Of a DNA stretch of 56,223 nt, positions 17,523 through 26,080 are shown one piece after another; positions within the stretch are counted from its first letter, which is position 1; each line of letters begins with the position of its first letter. The notes under the pieces are model-generated. The model was not told the DNA's origin. It made no database searches and saw only the letters and a program-made list of their open reading frames with translations. The translations under genes were made by a program, and so were the position numbers. The stretch comes from Microbacterium enclense (GTDB taxonomy: Bacteria > Actinomycetota > Actinomycetes > Actinomycetales > Microbacteriaceae), in NCBI RefSeq assembly GCF_004022425.1, contig NZ_RBZY01000020.1, positions 1 to 56,223 of the forward strand, read 5' to 3'.

Positions 17523-18259
17523 CGGTCGTCGCGCGCCGTGTCCGACTGCGGTGGTGAGCTCGGCTCCGTCGAATCGTCCGGTTGCGTCGGCTCCGGGCTC
17601 GGCCCGGCGGTCGGCGGAGCGATGCGCTCGCCGTAGCGCGGTGGTTCATCGTCGACGGGCCGCGGCGGCACCGGGGGACGCGGGGGCACCGCGGGCGACG
17701 GCGCGCCCGGGTTCTGCACCCGCTCACCGTACTGCGGCGGCGCCGCGTCGACCGGGGCGGCCGGGCGTTCCGCGGGGGTCCGGGCCGCTCCCGCGGGCCC
17801 GAGCAGACCGCGCGCCTTCGCCAGGCTCGGGGCTGCGACGCACACGTCGTAGTGATCGGCGGTGACCTGCATGACCGATGCGAAGTCGCGGCGGCGGCGC
17901 ACGATGGAATACGTCCCGAGACTCAGCAGCATGCCCAGCGCCATGCCGACGAGCAGCACGCCGATGAACGCCGAGATCTGAACGGTGGGCGTGCCGAGGA
18001 CGAAGATGAACGCGAACAGCAGGCCCAGCATGAGGCCGTTCAAGGCCCCGGATCGCGCCGCCGTCGCGTAGCCGAGGCGCCCGGTGATCCGTTCGATCGA
18101 ACGAAGTCCGCTCCCCACGATCGCGATGTCGCGCGCGGGGACCTCGCCCGCGATGAGCGACGACACGGCCTTCTGCGCCTTTTCGTACGTCGGGAACGAC
18201 GCGACCTTCTCGCCGACCTCGTCCCGTCCCGCGCCCACCGGCCCCGCGAACATGCTCAT
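17519..18259 (-). CDS. General-stress-protein-like (YflT-type) membrane protein with proline-rich tail
   Basis: A 246-aa protein. Residues about 20-65 (VASFPTYEKAQKAVSSLIAGEVPARDIAIVGSGL) match the general stress protein 17M/YflT-like domain. Two transmembrane segments follow (GLMLGLLFAFIFVL and AFIGVLLVGMALGMLLSLG). The tail of roughly 95 residues is rich in Pro, Ala and Asp/Glu and contains PPQYGER and PPRYGER, a repeated motif common in actinobacterial membrane proteins. Role unknown. It is coupled to the downstream alpha/beta hydrolase and diverges from the MgtE-N gene. A CAAGAT -10 sits 6 bases upstream of the ATG. Confidence 0.78.
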   Translation of the reverse strand: MSMFAGPVGAGRDEVGEKVASFPTYEKAQKAVSSLIAGEVPARDIAIVGSGLRSIERITGRLGYATAARSGALNGLMLGLLFAFIFVLGTPTVQISAFIGVLLVGMALGMLLSLGTYSIVRRRRDFASVMQVTADHYDVCVAAPSLAKARGLLGPAGAARTPAERPAAPVDAAPPQYGERVQNPGAPSPAVPPRPPVPPRPVDDEPPRYGERIAPPTAGPSPEPTQPDDSTEPSSPPQSDTARDDR

Positions 18260-18265
18260 TGGCCC

Positions 18266-18271
18266 ATCTTG
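18266..18271 (-). promoter_or_regulatory. Predicted -10 (CAAGAT) of leaderless stress-protein-like gene
   Basis: CAAGAT ends 6 bases before the ATG at 18259. It lacks the first T of TANNNT. Confidence 0.4.
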
Positions 18272-18318
18272 TCACGCAGCCCTGTGGGCACGATGGATGC
18301 CGCCGACGGATCGCGGAC

Positions 18319-18324
18319 TACGCT
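18319..18324 (+). promoter_or_regulatory. Predicted -10 (TACGCT) of the MgtE-N/DUF1003/Mrp operon
   Basis: TACGCT ends 6 bases before the GTG at 18331, which supports that start over an upstream in-frame ATG. Confidence 0.5.
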
Positions 18325-18330
18325 GGGACG

Positions 18331-19662
18331 GTGAGCACGCAAAGGGTTTTCGTCGCCCGCTTGGCGGGCTGCACGGTGTTCGATCCCGCGGGCGACCGCC
18401 TCGGGAAGGTGCGCGACGTCGTGGTCATCTACCGCGCGTCGGCCGCGCCACGCGTCGTGGGCCTCGTCGTCGAAATCCCCGGCCGACGACATGTGTTCGT
18501 CTCGATCGGCCGCGTCACCTCCATTCAGTCCGGCCAGGTCATCACGACCGGTCTCATCAACGTGCGCCGCTTCCAGCAGCGCGGCGGTGAGGTCCGCGTC
18601 ATGGCCGAGATGCTCGGCCGCCGCGTCCACCTCGTCGACGGGTCGGGCGACGCCGTCATCGAAGACGTCGCGATCGAACGCAACCGCCTCGGCGAGTGGG
18701 ATATCGGACAGCTGTTCCTGCGCCGCCCGCGCACCAGCGCTTCCCCCTTCGCCAAGGGCGCGACGACGTTCGCCGCCTGGAGAGAGGTCCGCGAGCAGCA
18801 GACACCCGGGCAAGCGCAGTCGGCCGAGCAGCTCGTGGCGACGTACTCCGACCTCAAGCCCGCCGACCTCGCTAACACCCTCCTCGACCTGCCCGAGGAG
18901 CGTCTCATCGAAGTGGCGGAGGAACTCAGCGACGACCGCCTCGCCGACGCCCTCGAGGAGATGCCCGAGGACGAGCAGGTCCACATCCTCGAGCAGCTGG
19001 GCGACGAGCGCGCCGCCGACATCCTGGATGCCATGGAGCCCGACGACGCGGCCGACCTGCTCGGTCAGCTCCCCGAGACGCGCCTCGAGCAGCTCCTCGA
19101 CCTGATGGAGCCCGAAGAAGCCGACGACGTCCGCGCGCTCCTCAAATACGGCCCGGACACCGCGGGTGGTCTCATGACGCCCGAGCCGATCGTCCTCTCC
19201 GCCGACGCCACCGTCGCCGAGGCCCTCGCGCTGATCCGGCGTCACGAGCTGCACCCCGCGCTCGCGGCATCCGTCTTCATCACCCTGCCTCCGTACGAGA
19301 CTCCCACGGGGCGTCTGCTCGGCACGGTGCACTTCCAGCGCATGCTGCGCTACCCGCCGCACGAACGCCTCGGCGCGATCATCGACGACACGCTGGAGCC
19401 GGTTCCGGCCGACGCGACGGCCGCCGAGGTCGCGCGCATGCTCGCCAGCTACAACCTCGTGTCGCTTCCCGTCGTCGACCAGGCCCACCGCCTCGTCGGT
19501 TGCGTCAGCGTCGACGACGTCCTCGACTACCTGCTGCCCGACGACTGGCGCACGCACGACAGCGACGATCCGAGACCCAAGACGACGATCAGACCGCTCG
19601 CGACCGCGAGCATCCCTCAGATCCCGAACCAGATGCGGACGCAGACCCCGAGGAGGCGCTGA
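18331..19662 (+). CDS. PRC-barrel / MgtE N-domain / CBS-domain cytoplasmic protein
   Basis: A 443-aa protein. Residues 1 to about 140 contain PRC-barrel-like repeats (LAGCTVFDPAGDRLGKVRDVVV). A MgtE intracellular N-domain follows, with the repeating ADLANTLLDLPEE / RLADALEEMPED / AADILDAMEPDDAADLL pattern. A CBS pair comes next (DTAGGLMTPEPIVL and LVSLPVVDQAHRLVGCVSVDDVLDYL). No transmembrane channel domain follows, so this is a soluble sensor-like protein and not an Mg2+ channel. The order MgtE-N, DUF1003, Mrp matches a conserved actinobacterial block. It may sense Mg2+ or nucleotides; this is inferred from the domains. Confidence 0.87.
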   Translation: MSTQRVFVARLAGCTVFDPAGDRLGKVRDVVVIYRASAAPRVVGLVVEIPGRRHVFVSIGRVTSIQSGQVITTGLINVRRFQQRGGEVRVMAEMLGRRVHLVDGSGDAVIEDVAIERNRLGEWDIGQLFLRRPRTSASPFAKGATTFAAWREVREQQTPGQAQSAEQLVATYSDLKPADLANTLLDLPEERLIEVAEELSDDRLADALEEMPEDEQVHILEQLGDERAADILDAMEPDDAADLLGQLPETRLEQLLDLMEPEEADDVRALLKYGPDTAGGLMTPEPIVLSADATVAEALALIRRHELHPALAASVFITLPPYETPTGRLLGTVHFQRMLRYPPHERLGAIIDDTLEPVPADATAAEVARMLASYNLVSLPVVDQAHRLVGCVSVDDVLDYLLPDDWRTHDSDDPRPKTTIRPLATASIPQIPNQMRTQTPRRR

Positions 19663-20195
19663 TGGCACGTGCACAACGACAGGCCGCTCTCGACGCCCCG
19701 CGCGGACGCAGCGGCATGCTGGCACCCCGCACGCCGCAGCCCTCGCGCGACCGATTCGGGCGCTTCACCGAGTGGGTCGCGCGGGCGATGGGAACCCCGA
19801 CGTTCCTGCTCTCGCTCACGCTCTTCTGCCTGCTGTGGATGGGGTGGAACTCCGTCGCACCCGAGGAGTGGCGCTTCGACTCCGCCGCGATCGGCTTCAC
19901 CGCTCTGACTCTCGTGCTCTCGCTGCAGGCCTCGTACGCCGCCCCGCTCATCCTGCTCGCGCAGAACCGGCAGGACGACCGCGACCGCGTGCAGATCGAG
20001 CAGGACCGTCAGCGCGCGGAGCGCAACCTCGCCGACACCGAGTACCTGGCCCGCGAGATCGTGGCACTGCGCATGGCGGTGCGCGATCTCACCGACGAGG
20101 TCATCACGAAAGAGAGCCTGCGCGCCGAGTTAAAGGCGGCGCTGGAACGCCTCGACGACCACGACGCCGCCGAGCCGAAGCCGGCCGCGCCGTGA
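19662..20195 (+). CDS. DUF1003 membrane protein
   Basis: A 177-aa protein starting at the ATG that overlaps the previous stop (TGATG). Two transmembrane segments (TPTFLLSLTLFCLLWMGW and AIGFTALTLVLSLQASYAAP) are followed by the DUF1003 hallmark LILLAQNRQDDRDR and a charged coiled-coil region of about 60 residues (QIEQDRQRAERNLADTEYLA). The family's function is not established. The preceding MgtE-N protein suggests the two work together at the membrane, but this is inference. Confidence 0.9.
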   Translation: MARAQRQAALDAPRGRSGMLAPRTPQPSRDRFGRFTEWVARAMGTPTFLLSLTLFCLLWMGWNSVAPEEWRFDSAAIGFTALTLVLSLQASYAAPLILLAQNRQDDRDRVQIEQDRQRAERNLADTEYLAREIVALRMAVRDLTDEVITKESLRAELKAALERLDDHDAAEPKPAAP

Positions 20196-21343
20196 CCGCG
20201 GCGGTCGCCGACCGCGTGCGCATGGCCGTCGCCGCCGTCACCGATCCGGAACTCCGTCGCCCCCTCGGCGAGCTCGACATGCTGCGCGAGATCGCCGTCG
20301 TCGACGGGGTTGCCGATGTCGGAATCGCCCTGACGATCGTCGGCTGCCCCGCCGCCGACCGCATCGAGAGGGATGTCCGTGCCGCCGCGGCATCCGTCGA
20401 GGGGGTCTCCCGCGTCGAGGTGTCCCTCGGCGTCATGTCGCCGGACGAACGCCGGGCCCTCACCGACCGCCTGCGGGGTGGCCGCGCGAAGCGCGAGATG
20501 CCTTTCGGTCCCGACTCGCTGACCCGCGTCATCGCTGTCACCAGCGGAAAGGGCGGCGTCGGCAAGTCGACCCTGACCGCGAACCTCGCCGTCGCGCTCG
20601 CGGCTCGCGGCCTTCGCGTCGGACTCGTGGATGCCGACGTCCACGGCTTCTCGATCCCGGGACTGCTCGGGTTGGTCGACGCCGACGGGCTGCCTCCCGC
20701 CCCGACCCGGCTCGACGACCTCATCCTCCCGCCCGTCGCCTACGGCGTGAAGGTCATCTCCATCGGGATGTTCCTCCGCCGCCCGGGCGAGGAGGCTGCC
20801 GGAGCCGTCGCGTGGCGCGGGCCCATGCTGCACCGCACCGTGCAGCAGTTCCTCACCGACGTTTACTTCGGCGACCTGGACGTCCTGCTGCTGGACATGC
20901 CCCCGGGCACCGGCGACGTGGCCATCTCGGTGGGCCAGCTCCTCCCCCACGCGGACGTCCTGGTCGTGACGACCCCGCAGGCCGCGGCCGCCGACGTCGC
21001 CGTTCGCTCGGGTGTCGTGGCGCGTCAGACGGGGCAGACGCCGATCGGGGTCATCGAGAACATGGCGGCGATGGCCCTGCCCGACGGCACCCTGCTCGAC
21101 CTGTTCGGTTCCGGCGGCGGCGCGGCGGTGGCGCGCGCGCTGTCGGCCGGCGACCACGATGTGCCCCTGTTGGCATCCGTCCCGCTGAGCCCGGCTCTCC
21201 GCACCGGTGGCGACGACGGACGCCCCGTCGTCATCGGACGCCCCGACGACCCGGCCTCGATCGCGATCGACGCTGCAGCTGCTGCCCTGGCGGTGCGTCC
21301 GCGCGGGTTGTCCGGACGCGCGCTGCCCCTGCGTCTCAGCTGA
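20192..21343 (+). CDS. mrp: Mrp/NBP35-family ATP-binding iron-sulfur carrier
   Basis: A 383-aa protein with an N-terminal MIP18/DUF59 domain (VTDPELRRPLGELDML) and a deviant-Walker P-loop domain (TSGKGGVGKSTLTANLAVALA near residue 119, DADVHGFSIP, LDMPPGTGDV). It probably carries Fe-S clusters to target apoproteins in the cytosol. The CxxC near the C-terminus of E. coli Mrp is absent: the segment reads IENMAAMALPDGTLLDLFG. I recall mycobacterial Mrp also lacking it. The start codon overlaps the DUF1003 stop by 4 bp. Confidence 0.93.
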   Translation: MTAAVADRVRMAVAAVTDPELRRPLGELDMLREIAVVDGVADVGIALTIVGCPAADRIERDVRAAAASVEGVSRVEVSLGVMSPDERRALTDRLRGGRAKREMPFGPDSLTRVIAVTSGKGGVGKSTLTANLAVALAARGLRVGLVDADVHGFSIPGLLGLVDADGLPPAPTRLDDLILPPVAYGVKVISIGMFLRRPGEEAAGAVAWRGPMLHRTVQQFLTDVYFGDLDVLLLDMPPGTGDVAISVGQLLPHADVLVVTTPQAAAADVAVRSGVVARQTGQTPIGVIENMAAMALPDGTLLDLFGSGGGAAVARALSAGDHDVPLLASVPLSPALRTGGDDGRPVVIGRPDDPASIAIDAAAAALAVRPRGLSGRALPLRLS

Positions 21344-21346
21344 CGG

Positions 21347-21718
21347 TCAGGTCGCTTCGTCGTCGAAGGGCGGCTTCTCGCCCGCGACGAACGTCGGCTT
21401 CTCGGTCGACGCCTGAGTGGCCAGTGCTGCGGCACCCGCGGCACGCATCGTGGCCGTCGGCGTGTCCTCGAGCAGAGCCTCGCGGATGATCCGGCGCGGG
21501 TCGTACTGCCGAGGGTCGAGCTTGCGCCAGTCGACCTCGTCGAAATCGGGCCCCATCTCGTCACGCATGCGTGTCTTCGCGCCCTGCATCGTCTCGCGGG
21601 CACGCTTGGTGAGACGCGCCAGGCTCTCGGCGTACTTGGGGAGACGCTCGGGGCCGATGATGAGCGCGGCGATCACACCGATGAGAAGGAGCTTCTCGAT
21701 CGTGAGGCCGAAGAACAT
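21347..21718 (-). CDS. tatB: Sec-independent protein translocase subunit TatB
   Basis: A 123-aa protein with the Tat signature MFFGLTIEKLLLIGVIAALIIGPERLPKYAESLA: one N-terminal transmembrane helix, the GPERLP hinge, then an amphipathic helix and a charged tail. The tail length and acidic residues favour TatB over TatA. It works with TatC and TatA, encoded elsewhere, to export folded twin-arginine proteins. It converges with mrp with only 3 bases between the stops. Its TAATCT -10 sits 6 bases before the ATG. Confidence 0.88.
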   Translation of the reverse strand: MFFGLTIEKLLLIGVIAALIIGPERLPKYAESLARLTKRARETMQGAKTRMRDEMGPDFDEVDWRKLDPRQYDPRRIIREALLEDTPTATMRAAGAAALATQASTEKPTFVAGEKPPFDDEAT

Positions 21719-21724
21719 GAGTTC

Positions 21725-21730
21725 AGATTA
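21725..21730 (-). promoter_or_regulatory. tatB: Predicted -10 (TAATCT) of leaderless tatB
   Basis: TAATCT ends 6 bases before the ATG at 21718. No ribosome binding site is present. Confidence 0.5.
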
Positions 21731-21789
21731 CCCGCCGCGCCTCGGCCGTCCGCACCACCCACCCGTCTAGCCTGAGCGGGGAGGTCCAC

Positions 21790-22428
21790 GTGAGCGGTTA
21801 CGAGGCGAACGAGCGGTTCGTGCAGGAGTCGACTGTCGAACCCGAGCACATCGCGCGCGCACGCGCGCACGCGCTCGAGCTCGGCGCGGCGCCGATCAGT
21901 CCTGCCGTCGGAGCGCAGGTCGCCGTGTTGGCCGCGGCCTCCCGCGCCCTGAACGTCGTCGAGGTCGGGACCGGCGGCGGTGTGTCGGGCCTGTGGCTGC
22001 TGCACGGCTCGCCCCGGGCGACGCTCACGACCATCGACAGCGAGCCCGAACACCTCGGAGCAGCCCGCGCGGCGTTCGCGGAGGCCCGGATTCCGGCGGC
22101 ACGCGCGCGCTTCATCACCGGCCGCGCCGCCGACGTCCTGCCGCGCATGAATGAGGCGTCGTACGACATCGTCCTGATCGACGCCGATCCCGAGGGCGTC
22201 ATCGAGTACGTCGAGCACGGCCTGCGCCTCGTGCGCGCCGGTGGCACCGTGCTCGTTCCGCGCGTGCTCGCCGGCGGCGCCGTCGCCGACCCCGTGCGCC
22301 GCGATTCCGTCACGACGGCCTATCGCTCGCTGATCCAGGAAGTGCAGACCTCCCCGGCCGTCTTCGGCGCGCTCTCCACCACGGGCGAAGGGCTGCTCCA
22401 GCTCACGACGGTCACCCCGCTCACCTGA
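21790..22428 (+). CDS. SAM-dependent O-methyltransferase (Rv1220c-like)
   Basis: A 212-aa class I methyltransferase of the methyltransf_3 type. The SAM-binding glycine-rich loop is VVEVGTGGGVSGLWLL, the acidic post-loop is LTTIDSEPEH, and the metal/catalytic region is IVLIDADPEGVIEYVEHGLRLVRAGG. The GTG start follows a GGGGAG ribosome binding site and a TAGCCT -10 at 21768-21773. It lies divergent from tatB, as in the mycobacterial sigE-tatB region, although sigE and rseA are absent here. The acceptor substrate is unknown. Confidence 0.85.
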   Translation: MSGYEANERFVQESTVEPEHIARARAHALELGAAPISPAVGAQVAVLAAASRALNVVEVGTGGGVSGLWLLHGSPRATLTTIDSEPEHLGAARAAFAEARIPAARARFITGRAADVLPRMNEASYDIVLIDADPEGVIEYVEHGLRLVRAGGTVLVPRVLAGGAVADPVRRDSVTTAYRSLIQEVQTSPAVFGALSTTGEGLLQLTTVTPLT

Positions 22429-22460
22429 CATCCCGCGCGGCGTCACCCGCCGCCGGAACG

Positions 22461-22493
22461 ACGAAGGCCGGTCCCGCGGGGACCGGCCTTCGT
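22461..22493 (+). terminator. Bidirectional terminator between methyltransferase and DUF3117 genes
   Basis: A perfect 14-bp stem (22461-22474 with 22480-22493) and a 5-base loop lie between two convergent stop codons. It can serve both strands. Confidence 0.85.
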
Positions 22494-22503
22494 CTACCGT
22501 GCG

Positions 22504-22677
22504 TCAGGCTGCGCCGACGACACCGCCGAGCACGTCGTAGAGTTCCTTCGCCTCGGCGTCGTTCACCGACACCACCAGGCGTCCGCCGCCTTCGAGCGGA
22601 ACACGCACGATGATCAGCCGGCCCTCCTTCACGGCCTCCATCGGTCCGTCACCGGTACGCGGCTTCATGGCTGCCAT
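22504..22677 (-). CDS. DUF3117 protein
   Basis: A 57-aa protein starting MAAMKPRTGDGPMEAVKEGR and ending YDVLGGVVGAA, which is the full-length, highly conserved DUF3117 family of actinobacteria (Rv1211-like). The ATG is preceded by a strong AAAAGGGGG ribosome binding site. Function is not established; it is a small mostly beta protein with a conserved GRLIIVRVPLEGGGRLVVS core. It is convergent with the O-methyltransferase. Confidence 0.93.
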   Translation of the reverse strand: MAAMKPRTGDGPMEAVKEGRLIIVRVPLEGGGRLVVSVNDAEAKELYDVLGGVVGAA

Positions 22678-22773
22678 CGCGGCCCCCTTTTCGTCGTTGG
22701 TCTGAGAACTAGTTTAGTCGGTCCCCGGGGCGCCACGAGGTGCCGCGCCCCTGTGGGCGTCGTCGGGCGCGGA

Positions 22774-23997
22774 TCAGGGGATCTGCCAGAAGGTGTTGCC
22801 GAGGGCGTACATGTTGTAGATCCACCACCACTGACCGAGCAGCGCGGCCCCCAGTACGGTGAGTCGCCACGCGCGCGAGGGCGGCACCGCGAAGGCTCCC
22901 CACAGCGGCGAGATCGGGACGAGGAGCCGGAAAATGCTCGACTGGGGAAAGAACACCAGCAGCAGGTACACGAAGTAACTCGCCGACCAGAGGCGCACCT
23001 CGACCCCCAGGCGCTTCACCTGCGGGGCGAAGATCAGCACGGCGGCCGTCCCGAACACGAGGAGAACCAGCGCCACGTATCCGGCGGTGACCCCCAGTCC
23101 CCACCGCGAGAACCAGAAGCCGGCGGCCTGGATCCAGCCTTCGACGGGGACGAACCGTCCCGAGGTGTCGCCGACCCAGTTCCGGCGCCACGCCAGCTCG
23201 GTCGCGAGATACGCGCCCGGGTCCCCCGTCACCACGCCCGCGATGACCTGCCACGCGAACCCGACGACGACGGCGACGAAAGCGACACCGACCAGGTGCG
23301 CGACATCCCGCACCGGCAGCGGTTCGCTGCGGCGGCGGAAGAAGCGGTGGATGCCATAGAGCCCGAGGAACAGCGCGAAAGCCAGAATGCCGGGTCGTGT
23401 GAACCCCATGAGGGGGACGAGGAGATAGAGCCACCCCCACCGTCGAAGCTGAACGCACCGCAGAGCAAGGAAGAGAAGGAAGAGGAACAGCGACTCCGCG
23501 TACCCGACCTGGAAGAGGGCCGCGAGAGGACCGCACGCGAAGAACGCCACCGCCCACATCGCGGCGCCGTCGCCGATGCGGTCGCTCAGGAGGGCGTGAA
23601 GCGCCACGCTCGCCCCGAACCCCGCCGCGAGGGAGATCACGACCGCGCCCGCTCCCCACGAACCGAGGAGCGTGCCCAGACCTGCGGAGAGGTACGCGTA
23701 CACCGGCAGGAACGCCCAGGCGTTCTCGGCGACGCTGCCCTGCGGCGTGAGCGGCAGGTCGGTGGGATAGCCCGCAACGACGGCGAACCAGTACCACTGC
23801 GCGTCCCATCCCAGCGCCAGCTCGCCCAACGACGGAGCGACGCCATAGCGCGACCCCGGCCCGGACAGGGCTGACGCGAGCAGGAAGAAACCGGTCGTCA
23901 CGAGACGGGCGACGACGTAGACGACGGCGATACGCGCGGCGGCGGGCCAGCCCATCCAGGACCGTGCCCGCGTCGACGTCGCGGTCGCCGTGCTCAC
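22774..23997 (-). CDS. PIG-V-like polytopic mannosyltransferase-type membrane protein
   Basis: A 407-aa protein with about ten transmembrane segments. The first loop contains [16 protein letters not shown], the acidic, aromatic motif of the PIG-V/GT-C family, and FTRPGILAF lies in a later segment. Such enzymes transfer mannose from polyprenyl-phosphate mannose outside the membrane; the acceptor here is unknown. The GTG start overlaps the dapE stop by 4 bp, so it is expressed from the dapE promoter. That linkage of a glycosyltransferase to lysine biosynthesis has no obvious functional reason. Confidence 0.8.
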   Translation of the reverse strand: MSTATATSTRARSWMGWPAAARIAVVYVVARLVTTGFFLLASALSGPGSRYGVAPSLGELALGWDAQWYWFAVVAGYPTDLPLTPQGSVAENAWAFLPVYAYLSAGLGTLLGSWGAGAVVISLAAGFGASVALHALLSDRIGDGAAMWAVAFFACGPLAALFQVGYAESLFLFLLFLALRCVQLRRWGWLYLLVPLMGFTRPGILAFALFLGLYGIHRFFRRRSEPLPVRDVAHLVGVAFVAVVVGFAWQVIAGVVTGDPGAYLATELAWRRNWVGDTSGRFVPVEGWIQAAGFWFSRWGLGVTAGYVALVLLVFGTAAVLIFAPQVKRLGVEVRLWSASYFVYLLLVFFPQSSIFRLLVPISPLWGAFAVPPSRAWRLTVLGAALLGQWWWIYNMYALGNTFWQIP

Positions 23998-25070
23998 GAC
24001 GTCGTCAGCCAGGACCGCAGACCGCGTTCGACCGCGTCGATCTGCGCGACGGGGACGCGCTCCTCGTCGTGATGGGCGAGGTGGGGGTCACCCGGACCGT
24101 AATTGACGGCCGGGATGCCGAGGGCCGAGAACCGCGCGACGTCGGTCCATCCGTACTTGGGTTGCGGGGTGGCGCCGACGGCCGTGACGAAGTCGTGCGC
24201 GAGGGGCGCGTCCAGCCCCGGACGCGCGCCCTCCGCGACGTCGGCGACCTCGACGTCGAAGCCCGTGAACACATCGCGCACCACGCGCTCGGCCTCCGCG
24301 GCGTCGCGACTCGGGGCGAAGCGGTAATTGACCTCGACCTCGCACGCATCGGGGATGACGTTGCCGGCCACTCCCCCGGTGATACGGACGGCATTCAGCC
24401 CTTCGCGGTAGACCAGACCCTCGACCTCGATCTCCCGCGCCCGGTATTCGGCCAGCCGTGACAGGATCGGCGCCGCCTTGTGGATGGCGTTCTCTCCGAT
24501 CCAGGACCGGGCGCTGTGGGCACGGACGCCGGCTGTGCGCACGAGCGCGCGCAGGGTCCCGTTGCATCCGCCCTCGACCTCGCCGTTGCTCGGTTCGCCC
24601 AGGATGGCGAAGTCGCCGACGAAGAGGTCGGGGCGGTTGCGCGCGAGCCGTCCGAGCCCGTTGAGTGACGAGTCGACCTCTTCGTGGTCGTACCACATCC
24701 ACGTGATGTCGACCGGGGGCGCGGTGAGATCGACCGCGAGCTTGAGCTGCACGGCGACGCCGGCTTTCATGTCGACCGTTCCCCGGCCCCACAGGAACGC
24801 CTCCCCGTCGATCTCGATGTCGCGGGTCGGAACGTTGTCGTTGATCGGAACCGTATCGATGTGGCCGGCGATGACGACGCGACGCGCCCGCCCGAGGGAG
24901 GTCCGCGCCACGATCGTGTCGCCGTCGCGGATCACCTCGAGGTGGGGGTGAGCGGAGACCGCGGCCTCGATGGCATCCGCCAGAGCCGTCTCTCCGCCGG
25001 AGACGCTCGGGAGGTCGCAGAGCGCACGTGTGATCTCGACGGAGGGGGCGGTCAGATCGAGCGGGGGCAT
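23994..25070 (-). CDS. dapE: Succinyl-diaminopimelate desuccinylase
   Basis: A 358-aa M20 metallohydrolase that converts N-succinyl-LL-diaminopimelate to LL-diaminopimelate. The metal ligands appear in AGHIDTVP (His), [13 protein letters not shown] (Asp), YDHEEVD (catalytic Glu pair) and ILGEPSN, with a C-terminal His in [10 protein letters not shown]. It is divergent from dapD. A TAGGAT -10 ends 7 bases before the ATG, so the start is well supported. Confidence 0.93.
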   Translation of the reverse strand: MPPLDLTAPSVEITRALCDLPSVSGGETALADAIEAAVSAHPHLEVIRDGDTIVARTSLGRARRVVIAGHIDTVPINDNVPTRDIEIDGEAFLWGRGTVDMKAGVAVQLKLAVDLTAPPVDITWMWYDHEEVDSSLNGLGRLARNRPDLFVGDFAILGEPSNGEVEGGCNGTLRALVRTAGVRAHSARSWIGENAIHKAAPILSRLAEYRAREIEVEGLVYREGLNAVRITGGVAGNVIPDACEVEVNYRFAPSRDAAEAERVVRDVFTGFDVEVADVAEGARPGLDAPLAHDFVTAVGATPQPKYGWTDVARFSALGIPAVNYGPGDPHLAHHDEERVPVAQIDAVERGLRSWLTTS

Positions 25071-25077
25071 GCGTCCG

Positions 25078-25083
25078 ATCCTA
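25078..25083 (-). promoter_or_regulatory. dapE: Predicted -10 (TAGGAT) of leaderless dapE
   Basis: TAGGAT ends 7 bases before the ATG at 25070. The dapD -10 lies only 15 bases away on the other strand, so the two divergent promoters must share upstream DNA. Confidence 0.5.
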
Positions 25084-25098
25084 CCCAGGGCACCCCGC

Positions 25099-25104
25099 TA
25101 GCCT
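25099..25104 (+). promoter_or_regulatory. dapD: Predicted -10 (TAGCCT) of leaderless dapD
   Basis: TAGCCT ends 6 bases before the GTG at 25111, divergent from the dapE promoter. Confidence 0.5.
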
Positions 25105-25110
25105 GAGGGA

Positions 25111-26025
25111 GTGACGAATGAACGACAGATCACCGGGACCGGACTCTCTACCATCGCGGCGAACGGAACGGTGCTCGACGCCTGGTTCCCCGCCCCCGCG
25201 CTCGGCACCACCGACACCGTCGCCGATCACGATCTGGCCGCCCTCACCGGCGACGACGACCGCCGGGCCGTCCGCGTCGAGGTCGTCAGCCTGACGATCG
25301 ACGCGGATGCCGCGCCGGCCTCGACCGTCGACGCCTACCTCCGGCTGCAGGCGCTGTCGCACCGACTCGTCCGTCCGAACGAGATCTCGCTCGACGGCAT
25401 CTTCGGGCATCTGCCGAACGTCGCCTGGACCAACGCCGGCCCGATGCACCCCGACGATGCGACGCGACTGCGTCCCGCGCTGCTGCGCCATGGCATCCAG
25501 ATCCAAGGACTCGACAAGTTCCCGCGGCTGCTGGACTACGTCACGCCGACCGGTGTGCGCATCGCCGACGCGTCGCGCGTGCGGTTGGGCGCCTACCTCT
25601 CGCCGGGCACGACCGTCATGCACGAGGGGTTCGTCAACTTCAACGCGGGGACGCTCGGCGCATCGATGATCGAGGGCCGGGTGTCACAGGGCGTCGTCAT
25701 CGGCGACGGGACCGACATCGGCGGCGGCGCCTCCATCATGGGGACGCTGTCCGGCGGCGGCACGCACCGCGTCTCGATCGGCGCGCGCACCCTCCTGGGT
25801 GCGAACGCCGGGATCGGCATCTCGCTCGGCGACGACTGCGTCGTCGAGGCCGGGCTCTACGTCACCGCCGGAACGAAGGTGCGCGTCGGCGACGAGACGG
25901 TCAAGGCGGGTGAACTGTCGGGCCGCGATGGCATCCTGTTCCGTCGCAACTCCCTCACCGGCGCCGTCGAGGCGTCCGCCCGCGCCGGCGTCGGTGTGAC
26001 GCTCAACGCCGCTCTGCACGCCTGA
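25111..26025 (+). CDS. dapD: Tetrahydrodipicolinate N-succinyltransferase
   Basis: A 304-aa protein. The C-terminal half shows left-handed beta-helix hexapeptide repeats ([43 protein letters not shown]). It catalyses succinyl transfer from succinyl-CoA to tetrahydrodipicolinate. The GTG start is fixed by the -10 spacing. It is divergent from dapE, and with dapC nearby it gives three steps of the succinylase branch to diaminopimelate, used for lysine and, in some actinobacteria, for peptidoglycan. Confidence 0.94.
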   Translation: MTNERQITGTGLSTIAANGTVLDAWFPAPALGTTDTVADHDLAALTGDDDRRAVRVEVVSLTIDADAAPASTVDAYLRLQALSHRLVRPNEISLDGIFGHLPNVAWTNAGPMHPDDATRLRPALLRHGIQIQGLDKFPRLLDYVTPTGVRIADASRVRLGAYLSPGTTVMHEGFVNFNAGTLGASMIEGRVSQGVVIGDGTDIGGGASIMGTLSGGGTHRVSIGARTLLGANAGIGISLGDDCVVEAGLYVTAGTKVRVGDETVKAGELSGRDGILFRRNSLTGAVEASARAGVGVTLNAALHA

Positions 26026-26032
26026 CGCACAA

Positions 26033-26066
26033 AACGCCCCGTCCCTCGCGAGAGGGACGGGGCGTT
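26033..26066 (+). terminator. Bidirectional terminator between dapD and gltA
   Basis: A perfect 15-bp stem (26033-26047 with 26052-26066) with a GCGA loop is preceded by AAAA and lies between convergent stops. Confidence 0.9.
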
Positions 26067-26080
26067 CGTGTGGACCGGGG

